64,000 bases of DNA from Patiria pectinifera (lineage: Eukaryota > Echinodermata > Asteroidea > Valvatida > Asterinidae), in the NCBI GenBank assembly GCA_029964075.1, contig CM057146.1, positions 6,219,501 through 6,283,500 on the forward strand, read 5' to 3'. The position numbers and the translations under genes are program-made. A model generated the notes under the pieces. The model did no database searches. It was not told the origin of the DNA and worked only from the letters and a program-made list of their open reading frames with translations. This document shows, piece after piece, positions 54,073 through 64,000 of the stretch. Numbering within the stretch: the first letter of the stretch is position 1; the number at the start of each line of letters is the position of its first letter.

Positions 54073-57000
54073 ATACGTTTTTCGTTGTCTTGATAATTAT
54101 GTGCATTCTTGTAGTGTTGTGGTCAAGTAAATCAGTCCATCATTTTGCTGAGCCGTGATCAGACTTGTAAAAAGTACTTGTGATTTACTTTTGCCCGGAC
54201 TTTTGATGGACTTGCGATGGCGCGACTACCGTCTTGTAGGTGTATCCGTAAATCATGAGTTTGTACGTTAACAATTTGAACTTAAATATCGTTAGGCTGG
54301 TTGCAACATACAAGAGTTATTTTCAAGCTTTCAATGTTATGCACCAACGGCTTTTCTTTACTTGGCGTGACTGATTTCAAAACAAAGGCTGAAAAGATCT
54401 TCCCAAGAGGAATCAAAATCCATGATGCAACCACACCGACACTGTTCAAGTTCATGACCTTGTAACATACTAACCCATTATTACATTTATTACACCCTTT
54501 ACATGTCGGACAATTTGGTATTTTAGGGCGATTAAGTTACCAATGGTAAACCCATTGGTTGCGGCCCGTTTCTCAAGCGAATCAAAGACGTTAGCCCGGG
54601 CAGCGCGCACCAGCCAATGCCGGACATTTTCTATTCGTCTTGATTGCATTAACTCCTGGGAAGAGAAGGAAAAAACATCATGCTCCAGAAAGTCCTCAAC
54701 TTTTACCACCTCATTTCGCGGCGGCTAACAAACCATATCTCATGAAAACTGCAGGATTGCAAGGAACTGAAGGGTGTCCGCTAATGTATTTTAGTTTTTT
54801 GGGGTGAGAACTAGGCACGCTCAGTGCGTCACATGCTTGCTATATATTTAGGCAAATGATTTTATCTTTCGTTTTCATGAGTGCAGTAAGCATATGCATC
54901 ATGATGTCTGAATTGAACACCATTACATGTTGCTTGGCAGAATGTCATAACATTAACTAATAAGTATTATGCAATCTTTAAGGCCATGACATGAATTTTA
55001 CTTGGGAACATATTTTTTTGTGCAAATTTCTACTCCTCTTCAAATGTATGAAAACTATTGCCATTCTCTTTTTGTTAATTGTATTGAAAAGTGCACTTCT
55101 GTAAACATTTAAAACTTCCCAGGCTTTTCATGACGATGAGGGTGCTGTTGTTGTTATGTCATGTCAGGAAGACGCTGTTCAGTTTAGGGGTTTTTCTGTT
55201 CAAATTGTGAACTCAAAATTTGCTCGTTGAAAACATTTGTGGAGAAAATTTTGCTCATTGGCTTGCTGTCATGTACTGAAACAACAACAAATCGCCAAAG
55301 AAAAGAAAATTTACGACAACAAAATATACAAAATTCTGGCAATTTTTTTGGGTGCTGAAATAGCTTTAACATTGAGGTTTCTGCCCGAAATGTCATCACA
55401 CTTTTATACATGAATATGCAAAATCTCATTAGCATAAAAATAGAAATGGCAAAATGAAATTTGAAATACGGTTGAATTTGACACAAAGGTGCTTTTACAA
55501 AGACTGCATTTAAAAAAAGAATACATTTATGGGGCCCTTTAAAAAGGCCATGAAATGTAATGTAAGGTCCACGCATGTGATCCGTAGATATGGGGACCAT
55601 TAGCATACCCAGCACGATTTCAGACGAAGGGGTACCCCCCCCCCTCATCTCGCTATACCCTATGCAAACCCTAGACTATTGTTACCTAACACATCCCCCC
55701 CCCCCCCCCCCCCCAGATATTTCAAAAGAATTCCTGAGATTCTGGTAACACCAGGGGCGGAGCCAGGATTTTTCGCGGGGGGTTGGGGGGTTTCACCAGC
55801 AAAACAATTTGAAATATTGACAGGTTTTTTGCTCTGGACACTTTCTCTCCGAAAATCAATGGGTGGTGGTAGGGGGAGGGGGGGGGCTCGTACCATACTT
55901 CCAATGGGGGCGCTGTTCAAATCCGACGATGATTAACACTATAATTTATTACAGAATAGTGTACAAATAGCACATAACAAAGCTGTCTCTGTCCGTATTT
56001 TGTGCACAGGCGGACATTAGTACCAGTATAATTTTTTGGGGTGTCAGAGCAGGGGGGGGGGGTTGGATTATTTTTAAGGAATTGCTATGAATCTTTTTTT
56101 TTTACAGAGTTGCTTCCCCCCCGATCCGCGCCTGAACACAATGACCAATACAAAAGAGGGGGCGGGTGGTTCTCTCCGTCCTATTATCGTGCTACAAATG
56201 TTTCTTTTACCAGATTCATATTATATACATGTACACCTTAACCTGTTTACTGTGTAATATACATTGCCCATAGTGTGCCAGATGGCCCAGATGAAATAAC
56301 CATACAAAATGGTGAATTAAAAAGCAAGCTCTTTTGCAAGCCGCATGTATCCCGTAAAACTGGTACTATTGTTAATGGTCCCTAATGGTACTTGCAACTT
56401 ACATAAGTGCACTTTTAACCATAAAAAATGTCAACAAATTTGACAAACTATTTTGATCCATAATCACCAGTGAATTCATACCACATCATGATGTCGGCCG
56501 ACTCACATGAAAAAAAATACGACGAGCCAGGCCTTAGGTTTAATGTTTCATGAATGTGACAATATCTGCATTTTGCAAAAGGCGTTTCTATGGAAACAAA
56601 GTGCCAGCAGAAAAAAAACGAAGACTCCAGGTGAAACAAAAGCGTTGTTTGCTCCGATTACACCTTTTCCCGTCAACAACGGTGCGTGTTGAAGATTAGG
56701 TTCAGAGAGCAACAAAATATGCCATTAGTTTACGCGCACATGTATATCGGTATTATCAGCACTTAGCGACCATCTGGTCCTGTGCAGCAGCGTATGGGTA
56801 TAGGCATCCCATTACAGCAACAAAAAGATCGCAATATATGAGACAAGACACACAGGAACTACGAGTCTGGGACAATTTCCTCCGGATTTCAAGCCCGTTT
56901 CCTTTGCCCGTCTTTTCCCCATTTTCTTAATGCAGAATTGATTAAAATCGCCGGGGTCGGGTAATTCACGTTTAAAAGGGAGAGCATGAAGCTTGTGTTT

Positions 57001-59830
57001 CGCGCTGCACCGCGGGCACAATGATGTATTGTTATGTCTGCCCACACGCAGTCATTAGGGGCATGCACTGCGCGCAACTTAAGGTACCATGGGGATACAT
57101 GGAAAAGATGACTCTATGGGAAGATACACAGCGGGCAATACAACAAGGGCAGGCCAGCTGAGCCCATTTTGATGGAGCCCCTAGACAGGAAAAAAAGATC
57201 ACGGAGGAAATTTATTTGCTAAGCAAAGAACATCTGAGAACCACTCATAATCAATGTACACATTAAAACCATCAATTTCATAGCAGGTGTCTTGAGCCTT
57301 AACACAAACAGCGCCATGCAGATCAAGTAGACAGGGGAAAAAACAACAGCAGTCTCTATCAATTAATAATGTTTCTAGCTGTTAAGGCCCAGATATGCCT
57401 TGTTTAAAAAATAAAAAATAAAAAAATAAAAAATAAAACAGTGCTCACTGGATGTAAAAGCCGAGCTTTCGGTGCGATGCGCCTTCATCAGGGCAGTTAT
57501 TATGCACCGCTGGTGGAACTAACGCGGTAAACGCCACGTTCATCCTGACGTCACGGGACGGATATATCGCTATACGCAAAGTCAATTGTCGATTTACACC
57601 CTCTTTTGCGGATTTTTTTGTTTTATCATGTATGATTTGATTGAAAGAGAATAAAATTGCTGAACATAATATCCGCCATTTTTCTTCGTTTCAAAGCAGG
57701 ATTAGGCGCAAAAACGAGGCTTTCATCAGAGACTGTCTTTCTAAATTACTTTTTATTGGTAACGATTCCGATAACTTAGTGTATGCGTAAGTTTACACGA
57801 TGCGAAAAACGGAATGGCCGAGAATGGTTACGGATGCGTACACGTATCCGTTTGGATAAAAAAAACAACATGTCTACGCCACCAAGCGCCTCAGTAAAAG
57901 ATATATCCCCTCTGCACTTTCCCGTTTCATTTTACAAGGGAAATAGAAGGGGACGGTTTGAAATTCTGAAAGCTCAGACCAGCATCCATGTCGCTACAGG
58001 GACTGATCAATGTCTTTTTCAAAGCGAAGACATTTGCCTCAAGAGGTATAAAAATATACTCAATGCCCAAGGCTCAACTGCCCATGATGCAAAGAGTAAA
58101 ATGAGAAAAGAAGTTGTTTTCCCCCGAGGGAAGAGCAACAGAAACGAAAACAAACATCACTAGCTGACAGTATACTAAATATATCCTCAAGCACAGTCGT
58201 GTAAGCCTTGGGACAATATTGATAATCTCCCTCAGGACGTATATTCTTAAGTGCTGGATACACACCGTGCTTAGTGCACGTTGCTCGTTGCAAATACACC
58301 GTCATCATATTTTAAAAGAGCCCTGTGTTGTTTTTACCACAGCGGGCACTCCATAATAATCAATATTCACGCCAACATGGCGTCTAATTAGTGTGAATTG
58401 ATAGGACTAACAGTGGCACATTGCACGTTTATTATGAACCCAGCGAAAAACTCAATTAATGTCGAGGTCGTTAGACTCGCGCTGCATTGATCTAGCGGGA
58501 TTAATGGTGAACGCTTGAAAACAAAATGTCACACGCGGCTCGTTTGGTCGTGAAAAGTCTGATACCTTTAAACCTTATGCGACATCCAGAAATGATCCAG
58601 TCTAGCCATATTTTGAGCATCGTTCCTGGGAGATGTTAAAATTGTGAAATTCAATGCATCGTTAATAATTGAAACCGTTAGGCCTATAAGTGGATTGTAC
58701 ATCACCCACTTCAACGATAAAATCATCATGATAAGAGATTTTAATATTTCACAGGCATGGCGCTATGTGGAATTTTGATACGAGGAAAGTAGCAGACGCA
58801 GACATTTTACGTATCGAAATAGACTCGACCGATGCTTGGCACGACGGGGTTTATCTAATAAGAAATTAAAGCCAAAATTGTTGTAGAAACGTGTGTTCAC
58901 ACTGTTTTATGTCCTCTTCTTGCATTAGATATTATCATAAGCTGCTTGCTACAAGCTTGTCGTGTGCCGGTTATCATGTGTGCACATCATTCAACCTAGC
59001 ATAATGTGCGCTTGGCAACCAAAACATGATGCAATCGCCGCATCACTGAATTATTCGCACTCATCGAACGGTCGTCGAACGCAGGTAAAACGTCGTAAAG
59101 TCGACGTGTAGGTGATGCTGAAGTACATTGGTTTCTCAGCATGCAACCGCGGTGCGCGCTGTAGTGGTTTTACCTGGCATTTTCATAATCGATCTCCAAG
59201 GCATTTAGTGGATGAGGGGGAAAAGTGTAGTCGCTTTGAGCCACTATGTTCAAAAGATGTATTCATGTTGCAAGCCAGGCGGTACTGCTACACTGTTCAG
59301 GCACTGCGAAGGGAGCTTTTGGCGTTACGGAGAGGGGATCTGACTATTAAACGGTGGGCAGGTCGGTGGGTGATGGTTGAGCACTATGTGGGGTTATGCA
59401 ACACTGCTCGCGCGTTGTCAGTGTAGCGCGCGTGGCCGCCCGTGCCTGACGGAATGAGGAGACAGTGCCGTGGCATCGACTGACGCGCTACTGCGACATG
59501 GTATACGAGCCAGGCTGTTGGCCTTAATTCTCCCGGTGTGTGATGTTCAAACATGTACCTTCCCTTGCGCTGCCGTCCCCGTCGTGGTATAATAACTGTT
59601 AGTTGGACGGCCTGCCATAGTCTAATTCCCCTGACCTCGCCTTGACATTGTTATCCGGTGATCCTTTTTACAGAAGAAGATGAGCCTTCAAGTTCGGCTG
59701 GCTGACGATGGATGGGTTGGAGTTTACTTTGTCAAGATCGGGAGGATGTTTACACCGTGGCCGTGAGTTTACTCTCGTGGGGATTGCCTAAAATGTTTAC
59801 AGCGAGTCGCTTCATTCGATAAGACCGTTT
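54073..59830. other. Intergenic, no gene seen
   Basis: Poly-C run at 55696-55715; a lone transposon-like end CAGGGGCGGAGCCAGGATTT at 55752 with no matching right end; G-rich runs at 55865 and 56055; A-rich spacer and Penelope-like end at 57400-57500. From about 59000 the sequence becomes richer in CG towards the claudin-like gene and may hold its promoter. Confidence 0.55.
57437..57500 (-). mobile_element. Penelope-like element remnant (fossil)
   Basis: Minus strand reads CTGATGA (57485-57491), a short stem-loop, then GAAA (57467-57470) and AGCTCGGCT. This is the core layout of the hammerhead-like motif found at ends of Penelope-like elements. An A-rich AAAAAATAAA run adjoins at 57404-57440. 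Only this end is visible, so it is a fragment. Confidence 0.4.
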
Positions 59831-59847
59831 CAATGTAACAGGAAACG

Positions 59848-59854
59848 TATAAAT
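59848..59854 (+). promoter_or_regulatory. Possible TATA box upstream of claudin-like gene
   Basis: TATAAAT about 295 bases upstream of the start codon, in a region that becomes GC-rich towards the coding exon. A donor-like CAAGTAAGT at 59978 might reflect a spliced 5' leader. Weak evidence only. Confidence 0.25.
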
Positions 59855-60144
59855 CTTGAGTTTGTTGCGCCTAGGAGACCAAACCTGTGCCTTTTATACT
59901 TTGTACGACTACCCACCTGGTCACAGAAATCGGCTTGTCGGTTCTCGAGCCCGGTTGAACCGCTTTTCTTGTGCAACTTCAAGTAAGTTTTGTGAGTTGT
60001 GGTGGAGCTCTTTGCCGTGGTTCAAAGAAAGTGGCGTCGACAAACTCCAATCACGTTTCTTCGCCGCCCCCCTCAGGCGGCCCGCCGACGCAGCCGCAGC
60101 CGAGGCGGCCGCTGAGGAAACGGTTGAAGCCCCCGGCCTTAACC

Positions 60145-60595
60145 ATGGTCATCCTGCGCTACTTCCGCCTCATCTGCATCAGTGGGGTCGTGGTCAGCGC
60201 TATCTCTTTCGTCCTGGGCACCCTGGCCATATCCACCGGCTCCTGGCTGCTGGCCCAGGGGAAGGTGCCCCCCGTGCAGTTCCCGGACAACCCGGTGCCG
60301 TCAGACCCGGTCATCACCACTCCGGGAAACTTATCCGATGTTGGCACGAACAGCACGGACAACGCAACCACCACACCCACCGTCGCCACCAGTGCTTCAA
60401 TGACAGAACTGACCGCGACGACGGGCCGACCCACGGCCGACGCAGCGACGCGATCGACGGGGACGACGCCTCAGACGGATGCCGGTGAAAATGCAACCAC
60501 CGCGAATCCGGAACTTGAAATGAACACAGTATTAGCAACTAGTGGCCTTTGGCATATATGTCAAGCAAACCTAGAGAACGGGGTCGTCGTAGGTG
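60145..60595 (+). CDS. Claudin/PMP22/CACNG-superfamily protein, first coding exon (partial)
   Basis: The start ATG lies in ACCATGG, a strong initiation context, and is followed at once by a membrane segment (residues about 9-30), as expected for this superfamily. Upstream in-frame codons exist but would put a basic disordered stretch before it. Trp34 (STGSW) and G134-L-W-H-I-C139 fit the W...GLW-x-x-C signature of the first extracellular loop. Between them lie about 100 residues rich in Thr, Ser and Pro with four N-glycosylation sites (NLS, NST, NAT, NAT), much longer than in claudins and more like GSG1L, TMEM114 or stargazin-type proteins. The exon ends GGTG|GTAAGT in phase 1. Segments 2-4 must lie beyond the window. 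Whether it forms junctions or is a channel/receptor auxiliary subunit cannot be told. Confidence 0.8.
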
Positions 60596-61449
60596 GTAAG
60601 TAAACTTCACCGACTTTTTAATAGACGCATTAATAATGATACAATGTATTTTAGTACAACTATCACTTTTTCAGTTTTGTGTATTTTTTTCGTGAAATAA
60701 TGGTCTGTTTGGAAAAAGGTACATTCATGTTCCTGTATATCTCCAAATAATTATGTAAGTTCCATTCCCATATCTCGTGTTATCTTAACTTGTGCTTGAA
60801 TTTTTTGAGCATTTTACCTTTTTTTTAAATCGCGATTTTCACCTTTCGTTTTTGTAGTCAAAGTATATCAGATGAGATAACCTTATCATATCAAGAACGT
60901 TGTCTGTCCGTGGATTGCGACACAATAGGTCAAACAGGTCTTCAGCATGCCACAGGGCTGTTTTACTAAATGCGTAAAACTGCTGAAGTTTCTATCGCCG
61001 GGCTACACAAAATGATATAAAAAACTACACATAACACCATGCATACATAGGCCTGTATAAAACGTTATTATTCAGTTAGTTTACACAAATTAGCAGATAA
61101 CAAAACCAAGTCAATTGACTGTTTTGTAGTCGAGCACAGTTTCTTAGAGTGAAGGGCGATCCTTACCCGGGTAAGCCTTTTTCGCTGGTCCCATAGTAGC
61201 CAACCTGACTCACTGACTGACTCACTGGCTCTCTCTTGTGAATTAGACTTGTTTAAGTCTCATGTTCTTTTCCCAGAATGTTTGAAATTGCATTACCCCG
61301 TAACGCCAACGAAAGGGCAAAATCCAGCCCGATTTGAAGGCGTACCGTTCACACTAACTACGGCACCGCGGTACCGCTGTGTCCGCGGGTCGGCTGTAGA
61401 TTTTCGCTTTTATTCCCGGATAGATCGCCTCTCAATCCTGGTCCCATAC

Positions 61450-61820
61450 CAGTGGCGTAAATCTGTGCCGGCGAGTGGGGGGTGGAGGATGACCAAAATC
61501 AAAAAATTGCCCGGCCCAAAAACTGTGGGGTGGGGAGGGGGGGGGGGCCTGGGGCTGGACACCTCATTACACTAGGGGGCTCTTTAGGATATAGATGTAT
61601 ATCAACATGTATACTCGCGCTTACATCAAAGCAGCGGATTTTAAAAGCTTTTTACCTTTGTTTCTCCACTTTTCAGTGCTATTGAATGCATTTTGGTTGT
61701 TCGAGAAATACCTCAAAATCCGCATTTTTTCTCTCATCACGAAAAAGTGGGGGGATTATTCAATAGCCCATCCCCTCCTGGTGTAAAAATGGGGGGATAT
61801 ACCCCGGATTTACGCCCCTG
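61450..61820. mobile_element. hAT-like MITE in claudin-like gene intron
   Basis: Ends CAGTGGCGTAAATC and complement CAGGGGCGTAAATC, flanked by a perfect 8-base duplication TCCCATAC (61442-61449, 61821-61828). GC-rich subterminal runs (GGGGTGGGGAGG). The 8-base duplication points to hAT. Confidence 0.92.
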
Positions 61821-63417
61821 TCCCATACAACCATGTTTGGATTTTACCCTGCACATAGTGCGCCTGCGCCGGGCGTGAAGAAGCCGTGTTGGATTACTAT
61901 AGTGTGAAAGGCGTTTCTGAAATATCTGTGTTGGATCGACCCTGGTCCCACACGGAGATTGTAGACAGTGTGAAAGGGCCTGATATGAACTGCATTATTT
62001 ACCAGCAGAGCTTGGAACATGATTCCCCCTACGGGAAAACCGTACATGCGTTTTAGCATGCAACGAAGAAGAACCGTTTTTGTATGTGTGTTTCCCCGTG
62101 AAAAGAATCTCAAAAATCGATTCTCCTGCCCCATAAGGAAAGCCCTTTTTATACGGTACACTGCAGATAGCGATGAAAGCAAAGAAACGAACTTGAACCT
62201 CTAAAATGTTGCCGTGCAACGCCAGTGGAAACCATTCAAGTCTTATTCAATTAAAAACACAACGGACTTTTGTTAATTGATTTGTTACTTCGCCGCAGAA
62301 TAACAACAAAAATGCTTGTCGAGGGTAGAGTGCCTATACGTGGCATTGTATCTTCCCTAGACGTCATTGAACATTTTTCCCCCCAATTATTTGTTCAGTT
62401 TATCAAGTTGTTTTAGATATAGACCTTAACATTTTCTGTAGCGTTTGTTTCTCTATTTACGTCAACCGTCGGTCGGATTTTTTTTCTATCTTACAATACT
62501 TTCTTTCTACCGTTCCACTGTTAAACGATTATGAGACATTTGAGTTTACGAATAGGACCTGCTAAAAGAACTGCAATTATACGTTTCTCAAAATTGCATA
62601 TTTCATCCAAGGCACTGGAGATGTAATTTTGTTTTGCGAAAGGTAAATAATTGATAAATGATTTCTTCATGTTTAACATTGCATTTGCATTGTCCATTTT
62701 CAATAGAGGAGAGTTTAACTTGGTAGGTACAAAATCCGCGCCCGTATCACGTATCGTGATCGATTGTACGTGTGACGTCACCAGTTTGTGCGTTGCTCTC
62801 GTACTTGATACGGGAAAGTGATACGGAAATTACGTGTGATTATCAGCCACCTGATACGCACGCATATAGTTAGTCTGTGAATTTACTCCAACTTTAGTCC
62901 AACAATGATAATTTGATCATTCCCATATTCTTTGATATCTCAGACAGCACGTAACCTTTATGGAACGTTTATATTGTGATGTTTTTACATTTTTAGTAAC
63001 AACATTAGTGACCGGCCATTCATGCATATCGCATGAACGCGCTATACGTGTACTAGGAGGAGCACGTGTGGGTAGAGCGTATAGAGGCGCGAGCCAAAAG
63101 TGCAACCTAAGCTCAATACATGTATTACGCATGCAATATACGTATCAGGTGTAACTCATACTAGTACGCGACGTTATTCTCCGGCTATCGAAAGTAGGCC
63201 CTTCTGGTGTTATTTCATAGCTTGATTTACAGTAAATTGTATATTTTTTTTTGTCCATGCATTTACTAGGAATAACAGTGATTGGGGTTTTTAATATACA
63301 AATGAAGTTTTTACAGTATTTTTATGGTATTTTAACTATGTGCGGTACTGCGGTATTTATCAGTTTACAATATTTTACATTATTCCGGATCTTTTTATTT
63401 TACTGTTTCTTGTTCTA

Positions 63418-63500
63418 TTGTAAAGCGCGTTGAGGAATCTTTGATTCATATTGCGCTATATAAATGCTGTTTTATTATTATCATTATTATTATTATTAAC
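63418..63500 (+). mobile_element. SINE tail fragment
   Basis: TAAAGCGCGTTGAGGAATCT, ATTGCGCTATATAAATGC and a (TTA)n run: the tail structure of family-1 SINEs, with no head or body. Confidence 0.7.
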
Positions 63501-64000
63501 TGCCCGAACCATCTCACAAAGAGTCCGGCCTGCCACGAATTGAGCTGTTTGTCCCTTAAAATGAACGGCGGCTTCCCTTAGTGTCACAATGTTAACATTT
63601 CCTCTAATCAAGTGAAACCAGCGAGCTTTTTGCAGACATCTTCACAATGGGTCCAGAACATCGAAACGTGATATAAAAATGCACCCCATTTTTGTCCCCG
63701 TAAATTTAACCTCTTTACAGTAACGATATTATACCGGTACATTATACCTATACCGCAGTGATACATTGCGGTCAAAATACCATGTACTGCGGTACCATAA
63801 TGTCACATTTAAGTCTAATGGCAGGGCCCATCCACCTCACAATGGTTTTCCAGTGTCGCTTTTAATATCTGCTAAAATTATACTAAAAAAATGTCTATAG
63901 TCATATACCAATATAGCTTGGCACTTACAAGCCGTTACCATTAGGCTTGTCATTGTAAACCCATCATGATGAAGTCTTACACTATAGTGGTGCAGAACGG

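Larger units (their letters stand above)
60596..64000. other. First intron of claudin-like gene
   Basis: No second exon recognised before the window ends. Holds the hAT MITE at 61450-61820, a SINE tail at 63418-63500, and unstructured AT-rich sequence. Confidence 0.6.

Noticed and set aside
55752-55925. Complete transposon starting CAGGGGCGGAGCCAGG
   Set aside because: One end only; the G-rich right part lacks the inverted match.
57783-58163. 126-codon plus-strand frame
   Set aside because: No family resemblance, no splice or start context, in a transposon-rich intergenic stretch.

Overview
The window is from an animal nuclear genome. It has short exons with GT-AG borders, long introns packed with small DNA transposons, tRNA-derived SINEs and foldback elements, and one LINE remnant. 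The protein and repeat content fit a marine invertebrate deuterostome. An echinoderm is my best guess, but that is inference and no single marker settles it.

The left 38 kb holds the tail of one plus-strand gene, WASHC2 (FAM21), the WASH-complex subunit that binds retromer. I could place 22 coding exons from 2392 to the stop at 37944. Every junction keeps phase, and the spliced total is 2,967 codons including the stop. The N-terminal head lies upstream of the window. The exons carry the LFa motif array (L-F, acidic run, L-F) that binds VPS35, the KKIPAG block, the capping-protein-interaction motif split across 31149/31767, and the family C-terminus IFDDPLNAMGK.

The main surprise is exon 16 (24419-29818): one 5,400-base exon of 1,800 codons, phase 0 at both ends, inserted just before the conserved NIVIDP/capping-protein region. 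It would more than double the protein. It encodes a PLSP-type proline heptad array, PLPPIP motifs, a polyproline run, seven SELM-x-KL-x-RKR helices, two RVxF-like motifs and a triplicated basic tail. I know of no counterpart in vertebrate FAM21. Because it is phase 0/0, it could be skipped, included, or (by reading through its donor to a stop at 30016) act as an alternative last exon.

From 38 to 59.8 kb I find no gene I can support. This part holds a 1.75-kb tandem duplication (38604-42093), several MITEs, SINEs, a LINE 3' fragment and unclassified dispersed repeats.

At 60145 a second plus-strand gene begins: the first coding exon of a claudin/PMP22/CACNG-superfamily four-transmembrane protein, with a long Thr-rich, N-glycosylation-site-rich insert in its first extracellular loop. 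Its remaining exons are beyond the window.
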